From Candidatus Alistipes faecavium (GTDB taxonomy: Bacteria > Bacteroidota > Bacteroidia > Bacteroidales > Rikenellaceae), in the NCBI GenBank assembly GCA_019118605.1, contig DWYP01000046.1, forward strand, positions 40,134 through 104,133: DNA of 64,000 nucleotides, written 5' to 3'. The notes below the pieces were generated by a model that was not told the DNA's origin, did not search any database, and was given only the letters and a program-made list of their open reading frames with translations. Within the stretch, counting starts at the first letter, position 1, and the number at the start of each line of letters is the position of its first letter. A program made the position numbers and the translations under genes. Of this stretch, positions 52,638-61,771 are shown piece by piece.

Positions 52638-52709
52638 GCGGACGCTTCGAATGTGGCTGATCCGACACTTTAAATATTGACTTTTCCTCCGGGAATTCGA
52701 TTTTTTACG

Positions 52710-52717
52710 TATATTTG
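52710..52717 (+). promoter_or_regulatory. -7 element of uppS, nearly leaderless
   Basis: TATATTTG ends 8 bases before the uppS ATG at 52726. It overlaps an in-frame GTG that would otherwise be a possible start. Confidence 0.65.
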
Positions 52718-52725
52718 TGCCCTAT

Positions 52726-53439
52726 ATGAGCGATCAGAAACGCATACCGCAACACGTCGCCATTATCATGGACGGGAACGGCCGCTGGGCCGAGAAGCGC
52801 GGCAAGGAGCGCTACGAAGGCCATATCGCCGGCGTGGAGTCGGTGCGCCGCGCCCTGCGCGCTGCAGCGAACCGAGGGGTGAAATACCTCACGCTCTACG
52901 CCTTCTCGACCGAAAACTGGGGACGTCCGGCCGCCGAGGTCGACGCCCTGATGGAGCTTTTCTGCCGGAGCATCGTCAACGAGACCCCCGAACTGCTCCG
53001 CCAGGGCGTGGAGATCCGCATGATCGGAGACCGCACGCGCTTCTCGGAGAAGGTGCAGCAGCACCTCGCCCGGGCCGAAGAGCAGACCGCCGGAGGGAAA
53101 ACCCTGACGCTGATCCTGGCGCTCAACTACTCCTCGCGCGACGAGATCGCACGCGCCGTGCGGGAGATCGCACGCCGTGCGGCCGCCGGAGAACTCTCCC
53201 CCGCGGAGATTTCCGAACAGACGATCGCCGCGGCGCTCGACACCGCCCCGTTCCCCGACCCCGACCTGGTCATCCGCACCAGCGGAGAGCAGCGACTGAG
53301 CAATTTCCTGCTCTGGCAGGCCTCCTATGCCGAGATGTGGTTCCCGGAGGTGCTGTGGCCCGACTTCTCGGAGCAGGACTTCGACCGCGCCCTGGAGGAA
53401 TATGCCCGGCGCGACCGCCGCTTCGGGCTGATTAAGTAA
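52726..53439 (+). CDS. uppS: Undecaprenyl diphosphate synthase
   Basis: 237 residues. This cis-prenyltransferase makes the C55 lipid carrier for peptidoglycan and other surface polymers. The motifs are complete: HVAIIMDGNGRWA with catalytic Asp16, YLTLYAFSTENW, TLILALNYSSRDEI, PDPDLVIRTSGEQRLSNFLLWQASYAEMWF, and the closing WPDF segment. The ATG at 52726 gives a normal N-terminus; the GTG 9 bases upstream lies in the -7 element. The bamA gene starts 30 bases after the stop, a linkage common in Bacteroidetes. Confidence 0.96.
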   Translation: MSDQKRIPQHVAIIMDGNGRWAEKRGKERYEGHIAGVESVRRALRAAANRGVKYLTLYAFSTENWGRPAAEVDALMELFCRSIVNETPELLRQGVEIRMIGDRTRFSEKVQQHLARAEEQTAGGKTLTLILALNYSSRDEIARAVREIARRAAAGELSPAEISEQTIAAALDTAPFPDPDLVIRTSGEQRLSNFLLWQASYAEMWFPEVLWPDFSEQDFDRALEEYARRDRRFGLIK

Positions 53440-53469
53440 ATGAAGTACAGATTAGACTTGTTATATTAG

Positions 53470-56052
53470 ATGAACTATTCCGGTAAGATATTCACGGCAG
53501 CCGCAGCCCTTGTGCTGTGCTACGCGAATATATTCGCCCAGGAGCCCGAGGCCCAGGATTCGACGGCCGCTCCCAGACCCGCGTTTCCCGAAGACGCGCC
53601 GATGTTCAAGGGATCGGAAACCCCGAAGCGCTACTACATCCGCGACATCCACGTCAACGGAGTCAAATACCTCAACGCCGAAATCCTCAAATCCTCGGCC
53701 GGACTGATCGAAGGTGACTCGGTTTACCTCCCGAGCGACTTCATCGCCAACGCCATCTCGCGGCTGTGGAGCCAGCGGGTCTTCTCCGACGTGAAGATCG
53801 GCGCCGCGATCGACGGCGACAGCCTCGACCTGGAGGTCTTCCTGCAGGAGCGCCCCCGGGTATACAACTGGGACTTCGAGGGCATCTCCAAGGGCAAGAA
53901 GAAAGACCTGCTCGACAAACTCAAGCTCAAGCGGGGCAGCGAGCTCTCGGACTACGTCATCGACAAGAACAAGAAGCTCATCAGGAACTACTGGGCCGAG
54001 AAGGGATTCCGCAACACGGAGGTCGACGTGCGCATCGACAACGACACGCTGCGTCCCGGGCAGGCGGTGAACGTCACCTTCCTGATCGACCGCAAGGAGC
54101 GCGTGAAGATCGGGGCGATCAACTTCCACGGCAACGAACAATTCACCGACAAACGCCTGCGCCGCACCTTCAAGAAAACGCACCAGAAATCGATCAACTT
54201 CTTCAAGACCACGAAACTCAACGAAGAGGACTACGAAGCCGACAAGGAGCTGCTGATCGACTTCTACAACTCGAAGGGATACCGTAACGCCAACGTCGTG
54301 CGCGACTCGATCTACGCGATCAACTCCAAGCGCATCGGCATCGACATCGACGTCTCGGAGGGCAACAAGTACTACATCCGCAACGTGGCATGGGTCGGGA
54401 ACTCGGTCTACAAGACCGACGACCTGCAGGGCATGTTCGGCGTGAAGAAGGGCGACACCTACGACAAGAAGTCCATGTACAAGCGCCTGGGCATCGGCAA
54501 GGAGGCCAATCCCGAGGAGATGTCCATCTCGTCGCTCTACCAGAACGAGGGATACCTGATGTCGCAGATCGACCCCGCGGAGACGATCATCGGCGCCGAC
54601 TCGATCGATATCGAGGTCAAGATCTTCGAGGGCAAGCAGTTCACGATCAACGAAGTGGGCATCTCGGGCAACCAGCGCGTCGACGACGAGGTGATCCGCC
54701 GCGAGATCTACACCCGCCCGGGCGAGCTCTACAACCGCTCGCTGCTCATGCAGACCATCCGCACGCTCGGATCCATGGGACACTTCAACGCCGAGACGAT
54801 CATGCCCGACATCCAGCCCGTGTCGAACGAACTGGTCAACGTCAACTGGCCGCTCGAGGAGACCGCCTCCGACCAGTTCAACATCGCCGGAGGCTGGGGA
54901 TCCGGAACCTTCGTGGGTTCGGTGGGCATCACGCTGAACAACCTCTCGATCAAGAACACCTTCAAGAAGGGGGCATGGCGTCCCTATCCCATGGGACAGA
55001 ACCAGCGGCTCTCGATCTCGGCCCAGACCAACGGTACCTACTACAAGGCCTTCGCCTTCAGCTTCACCGACCCGTGGCTCGGAGGCAAGAAGCCCAACTC
55101 GTTCACCGTCTCGGCGCACATCTCCGAGCAGAACAACGCCTACTATTTCTACCAGACCGCCACGCAGTACTTCCGCACCTACGGAGTCGCCGCGGGTCTC
55201 GGCAAGCGCCTCACGTGGCCCGACCCGTACTTCACATTCTACGCCGAAGCGAGCTACGAACGCTACTCGCTGCAGGACTGGTCGACGTTCGTGATGACCA
55301 ACGGCTCGGCGAACCTCCTGTCGCTCAAGCTGGTATTCTCGCGCAACTCGGTCGACCAGCCCATCTACCCGCGCCGCGGTTCGGAATTCACCGCCTCGGT
55401 GCAGGCCACGCTTCCCTATTCGCTCTGGGACGGAAAGGACTACAAGCGCCTCGGAGAGATCGCCGACGGCACGGGATACTCCTCGAGCGAGCAGGAGCGG
55501 GCCAACCAGGAGCGTTACCGCTGGGTGGAGTTCCACAAGTGGCAGTTCAAGGCGCAGTGGTTCCAGGGATTCCTCAAGAACGAGAACCTCGTGCTGATGC
55601 TCAAGGCCGAGATGGGCTACCTCGGGAGCTACAACAAGTACAAGGTCTCGCCCTTCGAACGCTACGAGGTCGGAGGTGACGGAATGTCGGGATACAACAT
55701 CTACGGTATCGACATCATCGGCATGCGCGGTTACGAGGACGGAGCCCTCGACCCCTCGAACAACTACTCCCGCGGATACAACAAGTACACCGCCGAACTC
55801 CGTTACCCGGTCATCCTGAAGCCCTCGTCGCAGATCTACGTGCTCGGATTCCTCGAGGGAGGTAACGCCTTCAACTCCTGGAAGGACTTCTCGCCCTTCA
55901 AGATCAAGCGCGCGGCAGGTTTCGGCGTGCGTCTCTACCTCCCGGTGGTGGGCATGCTCGGAATCGACTGGGGCTACGGATTCGATCCCCCCGCCAACTC
56001 GACGACCAAGAGCGGCAGCCAGTTCCACTTCGTCCTCGGACAGCAGTTCTGA
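53470..56052 (+). CDS. bamA: Outer-membrane protein assembly factor BamA
   Basis: 860 residues. This is the central component of the machine that inserts beta barrels. A signal peptide (about 1-23, ending IFAQ) is followed by an acidic linker and a series of POTRA domains (about 50-440, for example RYYIRDIHVNGVKYLNAEIL, RVKIGAINFHGNEQFTD, YYIRNVAWVGNSVYKTDDL and FTINEVGISGNQRVDDEVI). The C-terminal 16-stranded barrel (about 470-860) has the RGY-like segment IIGMRGYEDG and the terminal VLGQQF. It lies between uppS and two ompH-like genes, the usual Bacteroidetes order. Confidence 0.96.
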   Translation: MNYSGKIFTAAAALVLCYANIFAQEPEAQDSTAAPRPAFPEDAPMFKGSETPKRYYIRDIHVNGVKYLNAEILKSSAGLIEGDSVYLPSDFIANAISRLWSQRVFSDVKIGAAIDGDSLDLEVFLQERPRVYNWDFEGISKGKKKDLLDKLKLKRGSELSDYVIDKNKKLIRNYWAEKGFRNTEVDVRIDNDTLRPGQAVNVTFLIDRKERVKIGAINFHGNEQFTDKRLRRTFKKTHQKSINFFKTTKLNEEDYEADKELLIDFYNSKGYRNANVVRDSIYAINSKRIGIDIDVSEGNKYYIRNVAWVGNSVYKTDDLQGMFGVKKGDTYDKKSMYKRLGIGKEANPEEMSISSLYQNEGYLMSQIDPAETIIGADSIDIEVKIFEGKQFTINEVGISGNQRVDDEVIRREIYTRPGELYNRSLLMQTIRTLGSMGHFNAETIMPDIQPVSNELVNVNWPLEETASDQFNIAGGWGSGTFVGSVGITLNNLSIKNTFKKGAWRPYPMGQNQRLSISAQTNGTYYKAFAFSFTDPWLGGKKPNSFTVSAHISEQNNAYYFYQTATQYFRTYGVAAGLGKRLTWPDPYFTFYAEASYERYSLQDWSTFVMTNGSANLLSLKLVFSRNSVDQPIYPRRGSEFTASVQATLPYSLWDGKDYKRLGEIADGTGYSSSEQERANQERYRWVEFHKWQFKAQWFQGFLKNENLVLMLKAEMGYLGSYNKYKVSPFERYEVGGDGMSGYNIYGIDIIGMRGYEDGALDPSNNYSRGYNKYTAELRYPVILKPSSQIYVLGFLEGGNAFNSWKDFSPFKIKRAAGFGVRLYLPVVGMLGIDWGYGFDPPANSTTKSGSQFHFVLGQQF

Positions 56053-56146
56053 TCGCCGCCGTTCCCTGCGCACGGATGCGGCCCGGCTCTCCCGGGCGGA
56101 ATGCCGGAGCGGTGCGGCAGGAAGGATTTGTACCCCCGGATGGCAA

Positions 56147-56154
56147 TAAATTTG
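56147..56154 (+). promoter_or_regulatory. Candidate -7 element before the first ompH gene
   Basis: TAAATTTG, with a TTTG only 16 bases upstream, which is too short a spacer. The gap after bamA is about 180 bases, so a separate promoter is plausible. Confidence 0.4.
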
Positions 56155-56231
56155 GAAGAAAAGAGTTATATTTACGGGGCCTTCCCCGGAAGGCGGAGGC
56201 CCGAAGCGTAAAAACCAAAAACTTTCGGATC

Positions 56232-56738
56232 ATGAAAAAGTGGATATTTCTTGCAGCATGCATGCTGACGGCCGGAACCCTTTCGGCCCAGAATTACATA
56301 ATCGTCAACAGCGAGAAGATCTTCAAATCGCTCGACAACTACAACCAGGCCATCACCTCGCTCGACGAACTGGCCAAGCAGTACCAGAGCCAGGTGGACG
56401 CCAAGTACGAGGAGATCGAGAAGCTCTACAACACCTACCAGAGCCAGAAGCAGTCGCTGTCGGCCGCCACGCGCCAGGCTCGGGAGAATGAGATCATCAC
56501 CAAGGAACAGGAAGCCCAGGAGTACCAGGAGAGCCTCTTCGGACAGGAGGGCGAACTGATGAAGAAGCGCCTCGAGCTGATCCAGCCCATCCAGGAGCAG
56601 GTGTTCGGCGCCATCGAGGCCTATGCGAAGGAGGTCGGGGCCGACATGGTGCTCGACTCGTCGAACAACCCCACGCTGCTCTACAACAACCCCGCGATCG
56701 AACGCACCCAGCAGGTGATCGATGCGCTGAAGAAATAG
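56232..56738 (+). CDS. OmpH/Skp-like periplasmic chaperone (first copy)
   Basis: 168 residues. A signal peptide (about 1-19, TAGTLSAQ) is followed by a Skp-like beta-hairpin (NYIIVNSEKIFKSL) and long helices with coiled-coil pattern (about 40-125). A C-terminal strand returns (VGADMVLDSSNNPTLLYN). Skp holdase chaperones shuttle unfolded outer-membrane proteins to BamA, which is encoded just upstream. The start at 56232 is the ATG of the signal peptide. A second, related gene follows after 39 bases. Confidence 0.9.
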   Translation: MKKWIFLAACMLTAGTLSAQNYIIVNSEKIFKSLDNYNQAITSLDELAKQYQSQVDAKYEEIEKLYNTYQSQKQSLSAATRQARENEIITKEQEAQEYQESLFGQEGELMKKRLELIQPIQEQVFGAIEAYAKEVGADMVLDSSNNPTLLYNNPAIERTQQVIDALKK

Positions 56739-56777
56739 GAACACATAAAAAATTAACAGACAAACAAATCCATCAAA

Positions 56778-57332
56778 ATGAAAAAAACGCTTAAATTAAC
56801 CCTTGCCGTCGTGCTGATGCTGGGCTCCACCTCGCTGTTCGCCCAGAAGTTCGGACGCATCAACTCGCAGGAGATCATCATGGCGATGCCCGAGACCAAG
56901 ACGATGCAGACCAACATGGAAACCTTCGGGAAGGAGCTGCAGGACAACATCGAGACCATGAACGTGGAGTTCAACACCAAATTCCAGGAGTACCAGAAGA
57001 ATCTCAACACCTATACCGACTCCATCCGCGAGATGAAGGAGAAGGAACTGCAGGACCTGCAGACCCGCATCCGCGAGTTCCAGGAGCGCGCACAGATGGA
57101 TTACCAGAAGAAGTCCGACGAGCTGCTCTCGCCGATCATCCAGAAGGCCAAGGAGGCCATCGACAAGGTATCGGCTGCCGGAGGCTACCTGTTCGTATTC
57201 GACACCTCGGCCGGATCGCTGGCATACTTCGACGAGGTACAGTTGACCGACATCGCTCCCGAAGTGAAGAAGGAGCTGGGAATCACCGAGGAGGCTGCCG
57301 CCGCTGCCACCGCTGCCGCCGGGACGAAATAG
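56778..57332 (+). CDS. OmpH/Skp-like periplasmic chaperone (second copy)
   Basis: 184 residues. A signal peptide (about 1-22, ending SLFAQ) is followed by the OmpH pattern KFGRINSQEIIMAMPETK, a long helical region (about 45-125), and the C-terminal strand GGYLFVFDTSAGSLAYFD. The C-terminus is Ala-rich (EEAAAAATAAAGTK), a small low-complexity tail. Paired ompH genes after bamA are usual in this phylum, so the two copies probably chaperone barrel proteins with different preferences. Confidence 0.9.
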   Translation: MKKTLKLTLAVVLMLGSTSLFAQKFGRINSQEIIMAMPETKTMQTNMETFGKELQDNIETMNVEFNTKFQEYQKNLNTYTDSIREMKEKELQDLQTRIREFQERAQMDYQKKSDELLSPIIQKAKEAIDKVSAAGGYLFVFDTSAGSLAYFDEVQLTDIAPEVKKELGITEEAAAAATAAAGTK

Positions 57333-57395
57333 GCAGACACGATCTGCGTCCGGGCAATTCCTGCCTGACGACTTATCGCCCCGCCGGGGCATATG

Positions 57396-57428
57396 CGAAG
57401 AGCCGGTCTTTCGAAGACCGGCTCTTCG
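57396..57428 (+). terminator. Hairpin terminator after the ompH genes
   Basis: A perfect 15-base stem (57396-57410 with 57414-57428), strongly GC. The following bases are not T-rich, so it may be weak or process-type. Confidence 0.65.
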
Positions 57429-57568
57429 CGTGGACAGCAGTGACGGAAACAGGATCTTTTCTGTTCAAAAGTTCCATGAATCGGAGCTTTCGGACAATAA
57501 AAGGCCGGGGAATTCCGATCTTTGTAAGACGGCACCCCGGCAATACCAAAACCCAACTCTCCCGAACA

Positions 57569-58483
57569 ATGAAATCCGACCACTGCACCGAAAATCCGAT
57601 TACCAGTTTCACGCTCGACGATTTGCTGAAAATGTCCGGGAACACCGCGGTACCCGGCCGCATGAGCGAATGCATCGTCGCCACGACCGACACCCCGCTG
57701 CACGAAGTCCGCTTCCCCTGCCGCATCGACGCATACATCATCGGAGTCGGAACCGAAGGGGAGGCGACCCAGACGTTCAACCTCAAGGAGTACCGGCTGC
57801 GGAAGGATTCGCTGTTCATCTTCCCGCCGAAAAACACCCTCTACCAAAGCGGAGACAAGGGATCGTTCAAGGCCCACCTGATCATCATCAATCCCACCCT
57901 GCTGCGGCGCGTCAACATCGACACCAAGCGCCTCACGCCCCTGCTGCTGCAATTCTCCGCACATCCCTGCCTGAAACTCACACCCTCCGAGAGCTGCATG
58001 CTCCGGGGATTCATCTCGATGATCGACAGCGAGCTGCGCCTGCCCGAGACGGAATTCACGAACGGAATCATCGGAGGGATGATCTCCGCCCTGATCTATA
58101 AAATCGGGGCTATACTGCGCAACTACCTCTCCGAACACCCTCAGGAACGCCCGGTCATGAACCGCACGGAGGAGTATTTCCGGCGTTTCACGGCCCTGCT
58201 CGGCGAGCACTACATGCACGAGCGCAGCGTAGGGTTCTATGCCCGGCAGCTCTGCATCACCCCGAAATACCTCACCACGATGATCCGGCAAGTCAGCGGC
58301 AAGTCGGCGTCGGAGTGGATTGACACGTATGTCATCATGGAGGCGAAGACGCTGCTCAAGTACTCGCACATGAGCGTGCAGGAGATCGCCTACTACCTGA
58401 ATTTCCCGAACCAGTCGTTTTTCGGAAGCTACTTCAAGCGCAACACGGGCATGTCGCCCTCGCAGTACAAGGCGGCACAGTGA
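57569..58483 (+). CDS. AraC-family transcriptional regulator
   Basis: 304 residues. An N-terminal cupin-like sensing domain (about 1-150, with IFPPKNTLYQSGDKGSFKAHLIIINP) is followed by two helix-turn-helix units at the C-terminus (about 205-304: SVGFYARQLCITPKYLTTMIRQVSGKSASEW, then MSVQEIAYYLNFPNQSFFGSYFKRNTGMSPSQYK). These are the DNA-binding hallmarks of AraC/XylS regulators. The start at 57569 was chosen as the first ATG after the leader; earlier in-frame starts fall in the upstream hairpin region. Target genes are not known. It converges on the TamL-like gene with only 16 bases between stops. Confidence 0.88.
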   Translation: MKSDHCTENPITSFTLDDLLKMSGNTAVPGRMSECIVATTDTPLHEVRFPCRIDAYIIGVGTEGEATQTFNLKEYRLRKDSLFIFPPKNTLYQSGDKGSFKAHLIIINPTLLRRVNIDTKRLTPLLLQFSAHPCLKLTPSESCMLRGFISMIDSELRLPETEFTNGIIGGMISALIYKIGAILRNYLSEHPQERPVMNRTEEYFRRFTALLGEHYMHERSVGFYARQLCITPKYLTTMIRQVSGKSASEWIDTYVIMEAKTLLKYSHMSVQEIAYYLNFPNQSFFGSYFKRNTGMSPSQYKAAQ

Positions 58484-58499
58484 AACGAAGGAATACGGG

Positions 58500-60887
58500 T
58501 CAGAACGGATAGCCCACGCCGAAGTTGAGCGCCATGTTCTTCCACTTGAAATTGTGGATCCACCGCTCCCCGACCGGATTGTTCGGATTGTGGAGCTGAA
58601 GTCCCCAGTCGAGGCGCAGAACCGCGAACTTGATGTCGAAGCGCAGGCCGAATCCTGTGTTGAAACCCAGCTGCTTGTAGAAATTATTGAAGAAGAAGAC
58701 CGCATCGTCGGAATACTCCGAGGGGTTGCGGCGGATGTACCAGATGTTTCCCAGATCGAGGAACGTCGCACCCTGGACGATGCCCCAGATCGGGAAGCGG
58801 AGTTCGAGGTTCGCCTCGAGTTTCACGTCTCCGGTCTGGATCGGGAAGACGCTGTCGGGATCGGGCACCGAGCCCTGTCCGAGCGTACGGGGCGCCCATC
58901 CGCGCATGCCGTTGCTGCCGCCGCTGTAGAACTGGCGGTCGAACGGCACCGACGAGGAGTTCCCGTAGGCCATCGCCACACCTCCGTAGAGGTGTCCGAC
59001 GAGCGCCGTGGCATCTCCGAGCATAATCTTGCGGCTGAGGCTCAGATCCGTACGGAAATACTGCGAATACTGGATTCCGAAAATCGTATAGTAGTCCTTG
59101 CCGCTCGCGGGGGCGAAAAACAGGTGCTCGACGGCATCGATCAGGTTGCCGGCGGTCTCGAAGTTGAAACGCACGTTCGTGGCGTTGCCGCCGAAATTCT
59201 TCCGCTGGTTGTTGAAACTGTACCCGAACGACAGCCCTCCGACAAACTGCGTGCGGAAACTCTCCAGCAGGTAACGGTTCGCCGTGAGCTCGCCGTTGAC
59301 GGTCAGGAACGACTCGTCGAGGTTCTCCACGTCGATCACGTTGATGTCGATGGGCCGCAGCGAGAAGGTCGAATAGCGGTTGTTCGTCCACATGTAGTCG
59401 ATGCCCGCGCTCGAGAGCGTGCGGTTGTAGTAGGGGCGGTCCTGGAAATTGACCGAGAGTTCGATCTTCGTACGCGGCTGGTTGACCGAGTGGGGGCGCC
59501 CGACGTGCCACGGAAGCAGGAAGCGCGGGAAGGTGAGGCCCGTCGTGACGCCGAACTCCGTGGCGCGCTTCTTCTTGGCGTCCGGGGCCTTCATGAACTC
59601 GTATCCCGCCGTGAAGGAGAGGTCGAACGACTCCGCCCCGCGGAAGATGTTCCGGTTCTGGTATCCGACGGTGGCTTTCAGCCCGTAGAATGTCGAGGTG
59701 GTGCTTCCCTCGAGGTCGACCTTGACGCTCTGCCGCAGCGTGGGAATGCAGAAGATATTGCACTTGAGGTAGCCTTCGCGCGTGTAGAGCGTCTGCGTCG
59801 AATCGGCCGTGGCGCCGATGAACGACACGAGGTTCGTACTGTCGGCCGGGGGCGGAAGCTCCTCGAAGGAGATCCGCGCGCTCTTGAAATAGCCCAGCGA
59901 CATGAGGTTGTTGTAGGTGCGGTCGACGCGCGAGGAGTTGTAGACGTAGTTGGGATAGAGCGGCACGGCATGGCGCAGCACCGAAGGGCGCAGTTCGGGT
60001 TTGCGCTCGTAGATGACATTCAGGCCCCGGTAGTAGGTCGTGTCGAGGCGCGAGCGCCACGCAGGATCGTTCTGTACGACCGCAGGGTCGTAGTCGGGGA
60101 AGATGTTGATCCCGTCGATACGGTAGACCATGTTGTTGTCCATGATCGGGCGTCCGCGGTCGTCGTACCCTGCAAGATACTGTTTGACGACCAGTTTCAG
60201 ATCCACGCGTTCGTTGCCGCCCAGCGTATCGGCCTCATAGAAGATGTTGTTGACCGAGAAGTTGTAATATCCCCGGTCCTTGAGGTAGGCCGTGATGCGT
60301 TCGCGCTCGGCGTCAAGCACCGCGATATTGAAAACATCGCCGCTGCGGAGCAGACGGTGCACCGTATCGGGCAGCACGAGCTGCTCGAGGAAGAGATCCT
60401 GGAACCTGTAGGAGATCGAGTCGATGCGGTAGGGTTTCCCCTGGCTCGCACGGAAAGTCACCGTAGCGCGCCGGCGCCGTGAGGTAGTATCGACCTCGAA
60501 AGTCGCCTTCGAGGTGAAGAAACCCCGCGAATCCATATAGACCTTGAGATTTTGGGCGCTCTTCTGCGTCAGGCTCATGTCGAGCAGCACCGGGGCCTCC
60601 CCGACCTTGCGCTTCCAGTCGTTCCACCAGTTGTCCTTCTCCGGATCGGCGTGCTGGTAGAGCCAGGCATAGAAGTTGGTTCCCAGGAAGCGCTTGTTGG
60701 GGCTCTGGCGGACGTATTTTTCCAGTTCGTAGGCGCGGATCCGCTCCTTGCGGGGCGTTGCCTCGTCCTCCTCGATGCGGATCTTGTGCAGCAGGTACTC
60801 CCCGTCGGAGAGCTGGCGCGTGACGCTGCATGCCGAGCAGGCGAGGCCCAGCAGTGCGACTGCGCATATGCGGCGAAATCCGCGCAC
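58500..60887 (-). CDS. TamL-like (BamA superfamily) outer-membrane assembly lipoprotein
   Basis: 795 residues with a lipoprotein signal ending at Cys20 (LACSAC). POTRA-like domains (about 35-330, for example RGYYNFSVNNIFYEADTL) precede a 16-stranded barrel with a BamA/TamA-type insertion motif (SNGMRGWAPRTLGQG). The C-terminus is Phe. In Bacteroidetes this lipid-anchored relative of TamA is called TamL and takes part in insertion of outer-membrane proteins; the assignment to TamL is by architecture. It precedes the nitroreductase gene on the same strand by 6 bases, so both may be transcribed together. Confidence 0.85.
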   Translation of the reverse strand: MRGFRRICAVALLGLACSACSVTRQLSDGEYLLHKIRIEEDEATPRKERIRAYELEKYVRQSPNKRFLGTNFYAWLYQHADPEKDNWWNDWKRKVGEAPVLLDMSLTQKSAQNLKVYMDSRGFFTSKATFEVDTTSRRRRATVTFRASQGKPYRIDSISYRFQDLFLEQLVLPDTVHRLLRSGDVFNIAVLDAERERITAYLKDRGYYNFSVNNIFYEADTLGGNERVDLKLVVKQYLAGYDDRGRPIMDNNMVYRIDGINIFPDYDPAVVQNDPAWRSRLDTTYYRGLNVIYERKPELRPSVLRHAVPLYPNYVYNSSRVDRTYNNLMSLGYFKSARISFEELPPPADSTNLVSFIGATADSTQTLYTREGYLKCNIFCIPTLRQSVKVDLEGSTTSTFYGLKATVGYQNRNIFRGAESFDLSFTAGYEFMKAPDAKKKRATEFGVTTGLTFPRFLLPWHVGRPHSVNQPRTKIELSVNFQDRPYYNRTLSSAGIDYMWTNNRYSTFSLRPIDINVIDVENLDESFLTVNGELTANRYLLESFRTQFVGGLSFGYSFNNQRKNFGGNATNVRFNFETAGNLIDAVEHLFFAPASGKDYYTIFGIQYSQYFRTDLSLSRKIMLGDATALVGHLYGGVAMAYGNSSSVPFDRQFYSGGSNGMRGWAPRTLGQGSVPDPDSVFPIQTGDVKLEANLELRFPIWGIVQGATFLDLGNIWYIRRNPSEYSDDAVFFFNNFYKQLGFNTGFGLRFDIKFAVLRLDWGLQLHNPNNPVGERWIHNFKWKNMALNFGVGYPF

Positions 60888-60893
60888 GGGAGG

Positions 60894-61643
60894 TCAGTTG
60901 TTGTTGAAGAAGCCCTTCTCCTTGAGCAGGGCGAAATACGACTGCGAGAAGGCCAGGTTGTCGCGGCGCACGTAACGGCGCTGCGTGAAGACCTGTGCCA
61001 GGTTGGGAAGTCCGTTCTCCTCGAGCAGCTGCCGCGTCAGCGGAGACTCCTCGCGCTCGGCCCACAATTCGTCGATCTCGGCCTCCGTGTAGTCGGTGTA
61101 CTTCTCGTAGTGCACGACGGCCTCCAGAGGCAGGCGGTCGGTCAGCTCCGGCGTCTCGTCGGGATAGCCCATCACGACGGTCGTCACGGGAATAACGCCC
61201 TTGGGAAGGGAGAGGATCTTCGAAATCTCCCCGGCGGTATAGATCGTCGTCCCGAGGTAGCAGATGCCCAGTCCGTGCATCTCGGCCTCCACGCAGAGAT
61301 TCTGCGCCGCCAGCAGGGCGTCGGTCACGCCGTTCATGAACCACCCGAAATTGTCGTACGCGGGATCGGCCCCGCGCTGCTCGCACCACATCGTAAAGCG
61401 GTGGACATCGGCGCAGATGGTCACCACGCAGGGGGCTTCGGTAACCATTGACTGATTGAAATGGCAGGGCGCCAACCGCTCGCGGAGGGCCTTGTCGCGC
61501 GTGACGATCAGCGAATAGAGCTGCATGTTTCCGCACGTCGAGGCGCGCGAGGCGGCTTCGAGACACTCGCGGAGCAGCTCTTCGGGAATCGGCGCAGGGC
61601 GGAATTTACGTATCGAACGATGCTTGAACAGCACACTTTTCAT
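60894..61643 (-). CDS. NAD(P)H-dependent nitroreductase family protein
   Basis: 249 residues, a flavin-dependent nitroreductase fold. Seen: N-terminal RSIRKFRPAPIPEELL (FMN phosphate region), AASRASTCGNMQLYSLI, MHGLGICYLGTTIYTAGEISKIL and VVMGYPDETPEL, typical of the NfsA/FRP-like group. Substrate is not determined. It is the first gene of a likely pair with the TamL-like gene and has a -7 element on the minus strand 69 bases upstream. Confidence 0.85.
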   Translation of the reverse strand: MKSVLFKHRSIRKFRPAPIPEELLRECLEAASRASTCGNMQLYSLIVTRDKALRERLAPCHFNQSMVTEAPCVVTICADVHRFTMWCEQRGADPAYDNFGWFMNGVTDALLAAQNLCVEAEMHGLGICYLGTTIYTAGEISKILSLPKGVIPVTTVVMGYPDETPELTDRLPLEAVVHYEKYTDYTEAEIDELWAEREESPLTRQLLEENGLPNLAQVFTQRRYVRRDNLAFSQSYFALLKEKGFFNNN

Positions 61644-61712
61644 GGAACAGGAGTTTTTGAACGCACCAAACGGTCCGCACGAAGTTTCGGCACCCGGTGC
61701 GGATATTTTTCA

Positions 61713-61720
61713 CAAAAGTA
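61713..61720 (-). promoter_or_regulatory. -7 element of the nitroreductase gene
   Basis: TACTTTTG on the minus strand; no clear -33. Confidence 0.5.
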
Positions 61721-61742
61721 GCAAAACTTTTAGAAGTTTTAC

Positions 61743-61750
61743 TATTTTTG
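61743..61750 (+). promoter_or_regulatory. -7 element of dapF
   Basis: TATTTTTG, 21 bases before the dapF ATG. Confidence 0.58.
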
Positions 61751-61771
61751 TCTTTACATAACCACCAGAAA

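Noticed and set aside
52717..52725. GTG start for uppS
   Set aside because: The GTG begins on the last base of the -7 element; the ATG 9 bases on gives the normal family N-terminus.
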